From positions 1,984,001 through 2,048,000 of the forward strand of contig NZ_BAAAXG010000026.1 of the NCBI RefSeq assembly GCF_039535475.1: 64,000 nt of DNA, written 5' to 3'. The number at the start of each line of letters is the position of its first letter. Within the stretch, counting starts at the first letter, position 1. Below the pieces are notes generated by a model that was given only the letters and a program-made list of their open reading frames with translations, had not been told where the DNA came from and did not search any database. The DNA is from Streptomyces showdoensis (GTDB lineage: Bacteria; Actinomycetota; Actinomycetes; Streptomycetales; Streptomycetaceae). Shown in pieces: positions 42,878 to 51,976 of this stretch. A program made the translations under genes and the position numbers.

Positions 42878-44206
42878 ATGCCCCAGCACGACCAGCACGA
42901 CGACCACGACCTGACCCACGGGCGCTTCGAGGACGAGCTCGGTGCGGTCCTGCGCGCCACCGGCGAGGGCTTCGTCGCCGAGGACCGGCGCGAGCTGGCC
43001 ACCGGCGGCCTCGCCCGCGGCCGCCGCAGGCTGCTGCGCCGCCGCGTCGCCACCGTCGGCGGAGCCCTCGCTCTCGCCGCGGTCGGCGTGGGCGGCGTGT
43101 ACGGCGGCTCCCTGCTCGGCGGCGCCTCCGTCGGCGGCCCCGACGGCGTCTCCGTGGCGGCCGGCCCCAAGCCCGGCACCCCGTCCGGCGCCGTCGGCAC
43201 GGGCGGCCGCGGCTCCCGGGAACCCGACCAGCCGCAGATCCCCGTCGCCGACCTCGCCGCCGTCCTCAAGGCCAACACCCCCGCCGGCACCTGGGAGATC
43301 CAGGACCCCGAGGGCAAGGGCCAGTCCGTCACCGCCGTGTACGACGACGGCAAGGGCAAGGTGGGCGTCTCCGTCGGCCTCTACCGCGCGGGCAGCGACG
43401 ACGGCGAGGCCGGCGCGGGCCAGGTGACCTGCCCGGACGAGGTGGCCGTCCCGTACGACGACTGCACCAGCGAGAAGCTCGCCGACGGCTCCCGGCTGAT
43501 GGTCCTCCAGGGGTACGAGTACCCCGACAAGCGCGTGGAGACCAAGAACTGGCGGGCGGTGCTGCTCACCAAGGACGGCTTCCTGGTCGACGCGAGCGAG
43601 TACAACGCGGCCACCGAGAAGGACTCCCCGATCAGCCGCGAGAACCCCCCGTTCAGCCCGGCCCAGCTGAAGAGCCTGGTCACGTCGCCTGGTTGGCGCC
43701 CGCTGCTCCAGCAGCTGCCGGCCCTCCGGAACCTGCCGGGCACCCCGGGGGACCCCGCCCCGCACGTGCCGAGCGCCGCCGCCGTCCAGGCGACCCTGCG
43801 CTCGCTGCTGCCCAAGGCCCAGGGCCTCCGGGTCGTCGGCAAGGGCGGCGAGGGCAGCTACGCCTACCTCGTCGTCGACGAGGGCAAGGGCAGGAGCCTG
43901 GTCCAGATCAACGTCCAGCCGGGCATGACGGGCGTCCGCGCCGACCTGTTCACCGGCCCGGACGTCACGGTCGAGGCCGACGGCACGCGGGTGAACCTGA
44001 GCAAGAAGGCGGGCGAGAAGGGCGGTGAGGGCGTCGTCTGGTGGAGCGCCGACACCCTCGGAGCGGACGACTTCCGGGTCGTCGTCTCCGCCTTCAACTC
44101 CGGCACGCAGCACGACGCGGCGACCCGCGCCGAGCCCGCGCTGACCACGGAGCAGCTGAAGGCGATCGCGCTCAGCCCGAAGTGGCGGGCGCTGGTCGAG
44201 CGCTGA
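42878..44206 (+). CDS. Membrane-anchored partner of the ECF sigma factor
   Basis: 442 aa. A short cytoplasmic head (DLTHGRFEDELGAVLRATGEGF) is followed by Arg-rich GLARGRRRLLRRRVA and one transmembrane helix (VGGALALAAVGVGGVYGGSLLG, about 57-80). A large outer domain follows, with two tandem similar halves ending in the ...PAQLKSLVTSPGWRPLL and TTEQLKAIALSPKWRALV segments. No Cys/His zinc anti-sigma motif is visible. By position it is probably an anti-sigma or sensor protein. Confidence 0.75.
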   Translation: MPQHDQHDDHDLTHGRFEDELGAVLRATGEGFVAEDRRELATGGLARGRRRLLRRRVATVGGALALAAVGVGGVYGGSLLGGASVGGPDGVSVAAGPKPGTPSGAVGTGGRGSREPDQPQIPVADLAAVLKANTPAGTWEIQDPEGKGQSVTAVYDDGKGKVGVSVGLYRAGSDDGEAGAGQVTCPDEVAVPYDDCTSEKLADGSRLMVLQGYEYPDKRVETKNWRAVLLTKDGFLVDASEYNAATEKDSPISRENPPFSPAQLKSLVTSPGWRPLLQQLPALRNLPGTPGDPAPHVPSAAAVQATLRSLLPKAQGLRVVGKGGEGSYAYLVVDEGKGRSLVQINVQPGMTGVRADLFTGPDVTVEADGTRVNLSKKAGEKGGEGVVWWSADTLGADDFRVVVSAFNSGTQHDAATRAEPALTTEQLKAIALSPKWRALVER

Positions 44207-44217
44207 TCCCCCCGAGC

Positions 44218-44251
44218 GGCGGGCCGGACCTCGGCGGAGGTCCGGCCCGCC
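44218..44251 (+). terminator. Terminator after the sigma/anti-sigma pair
   Basis: GGCGGGCCGGACCTC pairs perfectly with GAGGTCCGGCCCGCC around a GGCG loop. It faces the convergent polymerase gene. Confidence 0.85.
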
Positions 44252-44296
44252 TCGTTCCGCCCCGTCCCACTCCGCCCCGTTCCGCCCTGCTCCGCC

Positions 44297-45988
44297 TCAC
44301 TTCGCCTCGGAGTAGCGCTCCACCGTGGCCGTGGTGAACGGGAAACGCACCGGCGTCTCCCCGAACGCGATCCGCCCCGCCTCGTCGCCCGCCGCGCGGA
44401 TCGCCTCCGTGACCGCCGGCGCCTCCTCGGCCGGGCAGTGCACGATCACCTCGTCGTGCTGGAAGAAGACCAGCTCGGCCCGCATCCCGGCGGTGGCGCG
44501 CCGCAGCGCCGCCAGCATCAGCAGGGCCCAGTCGGCGGCGCTGCCCTGGACCACGAAGTTCCGGGTGAAGCGGCCCCGGGCGCGGGCGTCGGTCGACGCG
44601 TACCCCGGTACGTACTGCCCGGAGGCGTCGTCCTCCGCGGCGGCGGCCTGCGGCAGGCCCGCCTCCTCGTCCTCGGCGGCCCCCGCCGCCTTCGGGCTGG
44701 TGCGGCCCAGCCAGGTGCGCACCAGCCGGCCCTCCTCGCCCGCCTTCGCCGCGTCGTCCACATAGGCCACGGCGCGCGGGAAGCGGCGCCGCAGGGCGGC
44801 CAGGTTCTTCAGGCCGTCGCCGCTGGTCTGCCCGTAGACCGCGCCGAGCAGCGCCAGCTTGGCGTGGTCGCGGTCGCCGGAGAAGGCCCGGTCGGACAGC
44901 CGGGTGTACAGGTCGTCGGGGTGCCCGGCGACCTCCATCAGGCCGGGGTCGCGGGAGATCGCGGCCAGCACCCGCGGCTCCATCTGGTCGGCGTCGGCGA
45001 CCACCAGCCGCCAGCCCTCGTCGGCGACCACGGCCTGCCGGATCACCTTGGGGATCTGCAGCGCGCCGCCGCCGTTGGTGGTCCAGCGCCCGCTGACCGT
45101 GCCGCCCGGCAGGTACTCCGGGCGGAAGCGGCCGTCGCGCACCCAGTCGGCCAGCCAGGACCAGCCGTGCGCGGTCCAGATCCGGTAGAGCTTCTTGTAC
45201 GCGATGAGGGGCGCGACCGCCGGGTGGTCGATCTCCTCCAGCTCCCAGCGGCGGGTGGACCGCACCCGGATCCCGGCCCGCGCGAAGGCCTTCAGCACCT
45301 CTGCGGGCAGGTCGGGCCGCACCCGGTGCCCGAAGGCTGCGGACACCTCGTCGGCCAGCTCCGCGAGGCGGCGCGGCTCGCCGCCGCCCGCGTACCGCTC
45401 GCCGAGCAGGCCGTGCAGCACCTCCCGGTGCACGTCGGCCCGCCAGGGCAGCCCGGCCCGGTGCATCTCGGCGGCGACCAGCATGCCCGCGGACTCGGCG
45501 GCGGTGAGCAGCCGCATCCGCCCCGGGTGCTCGGCCCGGTCGTGCCGCCGCTGCTGCTCCGCGTACACCTGGAGGAGCCCGTCGAAGGGGATGCCGGCGG
45601 ACGCCACGGGCTCGAAGAGGGAGTCCTGCGAGCCGGGCTCGGCGGCCCTGGCCGGCGGGTCGGGCGGGACCGGCGCGTTCCGCAGCCGGGCCCAGGCGGC
45701 GGCGGCCGAGCGGGGCTCGCCGAGCCGCCCCTCGTGGCCGAGGAGGAGCTGCTCGGCGTCCTCGACGTCGTAGCACCGCTCGACCCGGACGCCGGCTGCG
45801 AGCAGCCGCGGATACACCTCGGAGGTGGCGCGCCAGACCCAGCGGGCGACGTCCGGGCGGGACCGGACGGCCGCCACCAGGTCCGGCTCGCGCCGCACCT
45901 CCCCGGCGGGCAGCCCGTCCGGCCCGAGGGCGACGAGCAGCGCCCCGTCCCCCTCCGGCTCGGGCGCGAGTGCCCACCGTTCGTTCAC
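44297..45988 (-). CDS. Bifunctional 3'-5' exonuclease / family A DNA polymerase
   Basis: 563 aa from GTG 45988 (MNERWALAPEPEGDG); an upstream GTG at 46018 would add ten residues. The N-terminal part resembles an exonuclease/accessory region. The polymerase palm shows motif A VVADADQMEPRVLAAIS, motif B KLALLGAVYGQTSGDGLKNL with RR, and motif C FFQHDEVIVHCP. It is shorter than PolI and lacks the 5' nuclease domain. Actinomycetes carry this as an extra family A polymerase; its cellular role is unclear, perhaps repair. Confidence 0.92.
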   Translation of the reverse strand: MNERWALAPEPEGDGALLVALGPDGLPAGEVRREPDLVAAVRSRPDVARWVWRATSEVYPRLLAAGVRVERCYDVEDAEQLLLGHEGRLGEPRSAAAAWARLRNAPVPPDPPARAAEPGSQDSLFEPVASAGIPFDGLLQVYAEQQRRHDRAEHPGRMRLLTAAESAGMLVAAEMHRAGLPWRADVHREVLHGLLGERYAGGGEPRRLAELADEVSAAFGHRVRPDLPAEVLKAFARAGIRVRSTRRWELEEIDHPAVAPLIAYKKLYRIWTAHGWSWLADWVRDGRFRPEYLPGGTVSGRWTTNGGGALQIPKVIRQAVVADEGWRLVVADADQMEPRVLAAISRDPGLMEVAGHPDDLYTRLSDRAFSGDRDHAKLALLGAVYGQTSGDGLKNLAALRRRFPRAVAYVDDAAKAGEEGRLVRTWLGRTSPKAAGAAEDEEAGLPQAAAAEDDASGQYVPGYASTDARARGRFTRNFVVQGSAADWALLMLAALRRATAGMRAELVFFQHDEVIVHCPAEEAPAVTEAIRAAGDEAGRIAFGETPVRFPFTTATVERYSEAK

Positions 45989-46044
45989 GGGTGCGAGTCT
46001 GGCACCCGCCACTGACAATCACCGGGAGGCGGGCGCCCGGGGCC

Positions 46045-47301
46045 TCACGCCGCCTTGTGGAAGAGGGCCGCGGCCTCGCCCCGGGAGCCGACGCCGAGCT
46101 TGTTCAGGATGTTGGCGACGTGGAACTTCACCGTGGACTCGCTGATGTGCAGCTCCTGCGCGATCTGCCGGTTGCGGTGCCCGAGCGCCAGATGGGTCAG
46201 CACCTCCAGCTCGCGCTCCCCGAGCCCGGTCAGCGGGCTCATCGCGGCGACCGGGGCCTCCGGGGTGGCGAGCGGAACGGTGGCCGTCACGGTGGTGCCC
46301 CAGCCGGGCACTGCGTCGAACTCCAGCCGTCCGCCGAGCACCTCCAGACGGTCGGTGACGCTGCCCGCGCCGAGCGGGCAGGCGTCGAGCAGGCCGGGCC
46401 CGTCGTCCCGCACGGTGGCCCGCAGCTCGTGCTCGGTCAGCGTCCAGCCGACGTGCACCCGGGAGACCGCCTCCTGCTCCAGCACGATCAGCAGCAGGGC
46501 CCGGACGATCGCCCGCGTGCCGTGCGCCACGTCCGCCGGGAGGGTGCGGACGGATTGCGGCGGGCCGAGTTCGAGACGGACGGCGCTGTGCCGCAGCATC
46601 GGGCGCAGCACGTCCGCGAGCCGGGCGAAGGCCTCCGCGGCGGGTTCCTCGGCGACCGACCTGTCCCGCTGGGACTCGGCCCGCAGCTCGATCAGCGAGG
46701 AGACGGCCAGGTCGGTGGCGGTCGCCCGGGCGGCGGCGTCGTCCAGGGCGCGGCTGCGCAGCACCCCGAGCAGCCCGGAGAGCGCGGCGGCGTGCGCGGT
46801 GGTGAGCTCGGCGGTCACCCGCGCCCGGGTGTCGGCCGCAGTCCGCGAACGGGCCAGGGCGTCCGGCACCGCCTCGCTCGCGAACCGGTCGAAGTGGCTG
46901 GTCACCAGGTCCCACAGGGCCTGCGCCAGGCCGAGTTCGGGTGCGCCGGCCGGTGCGGCGCCGTCCTCCCGTACGAGGACGAGGACCGAGCCGCGGGGCG
47001 TGGCGTCGCTGCGGACCGCGACCACCTCCCGCTCCGCCCCGCCGACCAGGGCCCGGCCCTGCCAGGGGGCGCCGGGCACCCCGGCGGCGAGCAGCGGGGT
47101 GAGCTCGGCGGCGGTGTAGGGCAGCGCGGCGTCGCCGGTCCGCTTGAACGGCGAGTGCGCGCAGTGCGTGGACAGTTCGGCCGCCGCGAGGTGCGGGATC
47201 AGCGGGGCCAGGACCTCGGAGAGGCGGGGCAGGATCTCGCCCAGCGGCTGCCGGATGACGTCGTGGGCGGCCAACAGGGCGCCGGTGGCGGTGAGTTCCA
47301 T
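46045..47301 (-). CDS. LuxR-type regulator with an internal HATPase-like domain
   Basis: 418 aa from ATG 47301. The N-terminal 150 residues could be a GAF-like sensor (APWQGRALVGGAEREVVAVR). The centre has a histidine-kinase-like ATPase lobe (ELRATVRDDGPGLLDACPLGAGSVTDRLEVLGGRLEFD) but no clear phosphoacceptor His. The C-terminus is a LuxR HTH: LTGLGERELEVLTHLALGHRNRQIAQELHISESTVKFHVANILNKLGV. A TACGCT box lies seven bases before the ATG. The gene is divergent from the reductase at 47460 and probably controls it. Confidence 0.85.
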   Translation of the reverse strand: MELTATGALLAAHDVIRQPLGEILPRLSEVLAPLIPHLAAAELSTHCAHSPFKRTGDAALPYTAAELTPLLAAGVPGAPWQGRALVGGAEREVVAVRSDATPRGSVLVLVREDGAAPAGAPELGLAQALWDLVTSHFDRFASEAVPDALARSRTAADTRARVTAELTTAHAAALSGLLGVLRSRALDDAAARATATDLAVSSLIELRAESQRDRSVAEEPAAEAFARLADVLRPMLRHSAVRLELGPPQSVRTLPADVAHGTRAIVRALLLIVLEQEAVSRVHVGWTLTEHELRATVRDDGPGLLDACPLGAGSVTDRLEVLGGRLEFDAVPGWGTTVTATVPLATPEAPVAAMSPLTGLGERELEVLTHLALGHRNRQIAQELHISESTVKFHVANILNKLGVGSRGEAAALFHKAA

Positions 47302-47384
47302 GGGTGTCAGCGTACGGCCGTCCTTTCGGTCAGGTGGGACTGTCCGTTCGGACGGCGGGGGCGGGGTGGCGCCGGACGGATGCT

Positions 47385-47438
47385 TGATCCATCGGAACGG
47401 ATCACTGAGCACTTCTCCGGATCACCGAAGACGGATCC
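47385..47438. promoter_or_regulatory. GGATCA repeats in the divergent promoter region
   Basis: TGATCC (47385-47390) and GGATCA (47399-47404) form an inverted repeat with an 8-bp spacer. A second GGATCA lies at 47419, 20 bp on (two helical turns), and GGATCC at 47433. This is a plausible LuxR-type operator between the regulator and the reductase genes. Confidence 0.4.
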
Positions 47439-47459
47439 GGAGCGGGGAGACGGGGAGTC

Positions 47460-48377
47460 ATGGAAGCGATCGTGTACGAGGAGTTCGGCGGCCACGAGGT
47501 GCTGCGCCACGAGACGGCCGTGGCCGTGCCGGAGCCCGGCGCGGGCGAGGTGCGGGTCAAGGTGGCGGCGGTCGGCGTCAACCCGGTGGACTGGAAGCGC
47601 CGTTACGGCTGGGTCGAGGAGTTCTACCCGACCACCTTCCCGGCCGTCCCCGGCCTGGAGTTCGCGGGCACGGTCGACGCGCTCGGCGAGGGCGTGACCG
47701 GGGTGGCCGTCGGCGACGAGGTGTTCGGCTGGACGAAGACCGGCGCCTACGCCGAGTACGCCGTCGCCGGGACCTTCGCCCCCAAGCCGGCGGCGCTCGG
47801 CTGGGCGCAGGCCGCGAGCATCCCGGTCGCGGGCGAGACCGCGCAGCGGGTCCTCGACCTGCTGGACGTCCGCGCGGGCGAGACGCTGCTCCTGCACGGA
47901 GCCGCCGGTGCCGTGGGCGCGGTGGCCGCCCAGCTGGCCGTCGCGGCGGGCGTGACGGTGATCGGCACCGCCTCCGAGCGGAACCACGCCTTCCTGCGCG
48001 AGCTCGGCGTCACCCCCGTGACCTACGGCGACGGCCTCGCCGACCGGGTCCGCGAGGCCGCCCCGCAGGGCGTCGACGCGGTCTTCGACGCGGCGGGCCA
48101 CGACACCCTGCCGGTCTCGATCGAGCTCCTCGGCGGCGAGAGGTCCCGCATCGTCACCATCGCCGCCCCGGACGCCGCCGAGCACGGCATCGTCTTCTCC
48201 GGCGTCACCGTCGGGGAGTCCGCCGCGCGCCGGCTGCTGACCGACCAGGCCGCCCTGGTGGCCGAGGGCCGGCTGCGCTTCGACCTCGCGGAGACCTTCC
48301 CGCTGAAGGAGGCGGCCCGCGCCCAGGAGCTGAGCGAGTCGGGCCACGTGCGCGGCAAGCTGGTCATCCTCCTGTAG
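47460..48377 (+). CDS. NADP-dependent oxidoreductase (quinone reductase/MDR family)
   Basis: 305 aa. Starts MEAIVYEEFGGHEVLRHE. The catalytic half has VAAVGVNPVDWKRRYG, and the Rossmann fold has LLLHGAAGAVGAVAAQLAVAAG (AxxGxVG-type). No zinc-binding Cys/His set is present, so it is the zinc-free quinone oxidoreductase type, using NADPH to reduce quinones or enones. ATG 47460 follows GGGGAGACGGGGAG. The 3' end overlaps the convergent DUF1877-like gene by 14 bases. Confidence 0.93.
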   Translation: MEAIVYEEFGGHEVLRHETAVAVPEPGAGEVRVKVAAVGVNPVDWKRRYGWVEEFYPTTFPAVPGLEFAGTVDALGEGVTGVAVGDEVFGWTKTGAYAEYAVAGTFAPKPAALGWAQAASIPVAGETAQRVLDLLDVRAGETLLLHGAAGAVGAVAAQLAVAAGVTVIGTASERNHAFLRELGVTPVTYGDGLADRVREAAPQGVDAVFDAAGHDTLPVSIELLGGERSRIVTIAAPDAAEHGIVFSGVTVGESAARRLLTDQAALVAEGRLRFDLAETFPLKEAARAQELSESGHVRGKLVILL

Positions 48378-48867
48378 CCGCCCCCTGGAACCAGCCCGCC
48401 TTCACCACCGTGTGCCCGGCCGCCGCGGCCCGCCCGTAGAAGGCCCGCAGGTCCCGGTGGTGGCCCCGGAAGACCTCCACGACCAGGGCCTCCGCCCAGC
48501 CGGGGCCGAAGGAGGCGAGGATCTTGGCGCCCGCCGCGTCCCACAGCCCGTCGAAGGGGACGGCCGCCAGGAACGCGGCGGCGGTGCGGACCTCGGCCGG
48601 TTCGAGCAGGAGCAGCGGCGGGTGCGGGAGCTCGTCGGCCGGCGCCCCGGCCGGCTGCCGCCCGCCGAACACCGGCAGCCACCCGGCTGCGTCGGCGCCC
48701 GCCGAACAGAGCTCGTGGAGCAGACCGAAGTCCTTCTCGATCGAGGCGGCGACCCCCGCCGCGCACTCCACCTCGTGGTGCGCCCAGGCGGTGGCCATGA
48801 AGGCTTCGAGCCAGGAGTGGTCGTCCCTGATCTCCGCCTGCGCCGCCGCGCGCAGATGCATGTGCAT
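48364..48867 (-). CDS. DUF1877-like (YfbM-type) protein
   Basis: 167 aa from ATG 48867 (MHMHLRAAAQAEI), with a GGGGGA ribosome site upstream. YfbM-type features are the N-terminal helix with DDHSWLEAFMATAW, EKDFGLLHELCSAG, a LPVFGG segment and FDGLWDAAGAKILASFGPGWAEALV. The longer upstream frame has poor codon use and is rejected. Function unknown for the family. Confidence 0.8.
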   Translation of the reverse strand: MHMHLRAAAQAEIRDDHSWLEAFMATAWAHHEVECAAGVAASIEKDFGLLHELCSAGADAAGWLPVFGGRQPAGAPADELPHPPLLLLEPAEVRTAAAFLAAVPFDGLWDAAGAKILASFGPGWAEALVVEVFRGHHRDLRAFYGRAAAAGHTVVKAGWFQGAATGG

Positions 48868-49017
48868 ATGGATCCCCCGTTCGACGGTCCGCACATCGGA
48901 CCGACAGCCGCAACCTACCCGCCGGCACCGACAAGCGCCCCGGTCAGGGCGCCGGAAGGGGGGAACCACGAAGGCCCGGAGGGGACGACACGGGGGTGCG
49001 GCCCCGCCGGACGGCAC

Positions 49018-49054
49018 GGGACGGGGACCCGGCTCCGACCCCGGTCCCTGTCCC
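49018..49054 (-). terminator. Terminator of the second ABC operon
   Basis: GGGACGGGGACC pairs with GGTCCCTGTCCC (one wobble) about 25 bases beyond the permease stop on the minus strand. Confidence 0.65.
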
Positions 49055-49078
49055 GTCCCGGCTTCCCAGCCTCGCCCC

Positions 49079-51202
49079 TCAGCGCGCGAGCCGCCACGCG
49101 GGGAGCGCCGAGGAGACCGCCGCGACCACCGCGCACACCCCCGCGGCGAGCCCCGCCGGCGCCCACGGCACGGCGAGCGCGACCGGCGCGGAGAGGGCCG
49201 CGAGCGCGGCGCCCAGACCGCCGAGACAGACCGAGGCGACCGCCAGGCCCAGGACCGCGCCGATCCCGACGGCCAGCAGCGCCTCGCCCGCTACCACCCG
49301 CAGCACCTGCGGCCGGGTGGCCCCGGCCAGCCGCAGGGAGGCCAGCTCGCGGCCGCGCACGGAGGTGGCCATGAGCAGCGTGTTGGCGAGGGCGATCACC
49401 GTGTAGACGAGGGCGATGCCGAGCACCAGGAGGAGACCGAGGCGGGTCTGCGGGCTGCCGGAGAAGGAGCCGAAGGGACCGGACGAGCCGGACGACTCCG
49501 GGAAGGCCGCCGCCGCCCACGCGTCGGCGGTGCGCACGGTGCCGCCTGGCACGGGCACCGGCCGGTCGGCGTCGATCCGGTCCACCGTCGCGCCCGGGGC
49601 GTTCGCCCAGGTCACGAACGGCCCGTTGGAGCCGGTCCCGCGTGCGAGCACCGCCGCGACCCGCAGCCGCACCGGCCCCCGGCCGTCCGCCGTCCACACC
49701 TCCACCGCCGCGCCGACCGCGTGCCGCTCGAATTCCTCGTTCACGACGATCGACCGGTCGTCCAGGTCCCGCAGGTCGCCCGCGACGACCGGCAGCCGGG
49801 CGTACGAGGCCCAGGCGGCGGGGTCGGCCACGGCCCGCGCCCGGTACCCGACCACGGCCTCCGCCCCGTCCCGTACGAACAGGGAGGTCGCCCCGGTGGC
49901 CGACCCGCCGCCGGTCCGCGGCAGGTCCTCGCCCGTCGTGACGTACGCGGCGCCCGTCTGCCCCCGCGCCTCCGCCGCCTTCGCGCCGGTCACCGTCGCC
50001 GCCGAGCCGAGCAGGGTGCCCGTGAGGGCGACCGTCACCAGGACCGGGGCGGCGACCGCCGCGGTCCGCCGCACGGCCGCCGTGCCGTTCGCCCGTACGA
50101 GCGTGCCGACCGCCCCCGGCAGCCGCAGCGCCCGGGCGGCGGGGCGGACGAGGAGCGGGGCGAGCAGGGCGGCGCCGCCGATCAGCGGCATGGGCTGGGT
50201 GACGTACGTCTTGCGCTTCAGGAGTTCGGACGGCTCCGTCGCGCACGTCCACACCAGCAGGCCGAGGCCGCCGAGCAGCAGGACCGCGCCGAGCAGCGCC
50301 CGGCCGAGGGGGAGGACGTCGGCGTCCACGTCCGCCTCGCGCAGCGCCGCCGCCGGACCGACCCGCCCGGCCCGCCGGGAGGCGGCGAAGGCGCCCGCGA
50401 GGGCGACCGTCACCCCCGTCCAGAACGCCGCCTGGAACGGCCAGACGACTCCGCCGCCCGCGCCGCCGATCGCGAACCCGTCGGGCGCCACCCCGCCGGA
50501 CACCAGGACCCGGCCGAGCCAGGGCGCGCCCAGCGCCCCGAGCAGGCACCCGGCGGCCGAGGCGAGGACGCCGACGCAGGCCGCCTCCCCGAGCAGCATC
50601 CGCCGCACCTGCCCGGGGGTGGCCCCGGCGGTGCGCAGCAGCCCGTACTCGCGCCCGCGCAGTGCGACGGCGAAGGCGAAGGTCGAGGCGACCACGAAGA
50701 CGGAGACGAACGCGGTGACGCCGCCGGCGGTGCCGAGCAGGGCGTCGAGGGTGACCCGGGCCTGTGCGTCCCGGCCGGCCCCGGGGTCGGCCAGCCGCCG
50801 CTCGGCGCCGGTCAGCACCCGGGCCCGCCCGGCGGCCAGCGCCCGGACCTCGGCGGCGGGGGCGTCGACCCCGACGGCGTCGGGCCCGCCTGCGGCGGTG
50901 ACGGTCCAGCGGGCCCGCAGCTCGCGCAGCAGTTCGGTGTCCACAGGCTGTGGACGGTCCAGCGGCAGGCCGACCACGGCGGTCCCCGGCCCGCGCCGCA
51001 CCTCGACGGAGAGCCGGTCCTGACCCTGCACGACCACGGGCGAGGACGCGAACCGCTCCGGCGCCCGCTCGGGCGCGTGGGCGGTGGCGGACAGCCCGAG
51101 TCCCATGACCACGAGCAGCCCGACGCCCAGCGCGAGCGCGGTGGACCCGCCGAGGAACGAGGCCCAGCGGGCCCGCAGCCCGGCCCACACGACGGTCAGC
51201 AC
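49079..51202 (-). CDS. FtsX-family ABC permease
   Basis: 707 aa from GTG 51202, overlapping the ATPase stop by seven bases. An N-terminal helix (FLGGSTALALGVGLLVVMGLG) and outer domain are followed by a first FtsX block around FVSVFVVASTFAFAVALRGREYGLLRTAGATPGQVRRMLLGEA. A second block at the C-terminus includes YTVIALANTLLMATSVRGRELASLRLAGATRPQVLR. Partner of the ATPase at 51196-51921; an exporter or mechanotransmission pump of unknown substrate. Confidence 0.93.
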   Translation of the reverse strand: MLTVVWAGLRARWASFLGGSTALALGVGLLVVMGLGLSATAHAPERAPERFASSPVVVQGQDRLSVEVRRGPGTAVVGLPLDRPQPVDTELLRELRARWTVTAAGGPDAVGVDAPAAEVRALAAGRARVLTGAERRLADPGAGRDAQARVTLDALLGTAGGVTAFVSVFVVASTFAFAVALRGREYGLLRTAGATPGQVRRMLLGEAACVGVLASAAGCLLGALGAPWLGRVLVSGGVAPDGFAIGGAGGGVVWPFQAAFWTGVTVALAGAFAASRRAGRVGPAAALREADVDADVLPLGRALLGAVLLLGGLGLLVWTCATEPSELLKRKTYVTQPMPLIGGAALLAPLLVRPAARALRLPGAVGTLVRANGTAAVRRTAAVAAPVLVTVALTGTLLGSAATVTGAKAAEARGQTGAAYVTTGEDLPRTGGGSATGATSLFVRDGAEAVVGYRARAVADPAAWASYARLPVVAGDLRDLDDRSIVVNEEFERHAVGAAVEVWTADGRGPVRLRVAAVLARGTGSNGPFVTWANAPGATVDRIDADRPVPVPGGTVRTADAWAAAAFPESSGSSGPFGSFSGSPQTRLGLLLVLGIALVYTVIALANTLLMATSVRGRELASLRLAGATRPQVLRVVAGEALLAVGIGAVLGLAVASVCLGGLGAALAALSAPVALAVPWAPAGLAAGVCAVVAAVSSALPAWRLAR

Positions 51203-51921
51203 GGCACGCCCTCCAGTCCCGCCATCCGCCCCGCGACCGTCGCCGCCGTCGGCCCGAGCAGCTCCCCCCGGACCCGCCCGTCGGCCAGGAAGACCACCCG
51301 GTCCGCGCGGGCCGCGGCCACCGGGTCGTGGGTGACCATGACGATCGTCCGGCCGTCGTGGTCGACGAGCCCGCGCAGCAGGTCGAGGACCTCGCGGCCG
51401 GTCGTGGAGTCGAGCGCGCCGGTCGGCTCGTCGCCGAAGAGGACCGCGGGCGCGGTGATCAGCGCACGGGCCAGCGCGACCCGCTGCTGCTGGCCGCCGG
51501 ACAGCTCGCCCGGCCGGTGCCGCTCGCGCCCCGCGAGCCCGACCCGGGCCAGGGCCTCCCGCACCCGGGCCCGGGACGGGCGGCGCCCGGCGAGCAGCAG
51601 GGGCAGGGCCACGTTCTGGGCGGCGGTCAGCGAGGGCAGCAGGTTGAACGACTGGAAGACGAAACCGATCCGGTCCCGCCGCAGCAGCGTGAGCCGCCGC
51701 TCGCTCAGGCCGTCGAGGGCGACCCCGTCGACCTCGACGGTCCCGGCCGTCGGCCGGTCGAGCCCGGCCGCGCACTGGAGCAGCGTGGACTTCCCGGAGC
51801 CGGAGGGTCCCATGACGGCGGTGAAGGTCCCGGTGGGGAAGTCGAGGTCGACGCCGTCGAGGGCGTGGACGTCCCGGTGGTGGCGGCGCAGGCCGCGGAG
51901 CCGGACGGCGTAGGTGGTCAT
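51196..51921 (-). CDS. ABC transporter ATP-binding protein (MacB/LolD type)
   Basis: 241 aa. Walker A GPSGSGKST, Q-loop VFQSFNLLPS, signature LSGGQQQR, Walker B VLFGDEPTGALD and H-loop VTHD. ATG at 51921. It works with the permease that follows in the operon. The dyad at 51977-52000 is centred 67.5 bp upstream of this start codon, the same distance as in the ABC operon at 6553, which suggests the same kind of LuxR-type activation. No two-component pair is beside this copy in the window. Confidence 0.95.
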   Translation of the reverse strand: MTTYAVRLRGLRRHHRDVHALDGVDLDFPTGTFTAVMGPSGSGKSTLLQCAAGLDRPTAGTVEVDGVALDGLSERRLTLLRRDRIGFVFQSFNLLPSLTAAQNVALPLLLAGRRPSRARVREALARVGLAGRERHRPGELSGGQQQRVALARALITAPAVLFGDEPTGALDSTTGREVLDLLRGLVDHDGRTIVMVTHDPVAAARADRVVFLADGRVRGELLGPTAATVAGRMAGLEGVPC

Positions 51922-51976
51922 GGCCCCAGCGAACCGTCCGCGGCACCCCGCGGTCACGACCGCTGGAGGGCGTCCC

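Noticed and set aside
48846..48870. A GCAGATGCATGTGCAT sequence resembling the 17-bp XRE motif
   Set aside because: It is the coding start (His-Met-His) of the DUF1877-like gene and differs at several core bases; likely coincidence.
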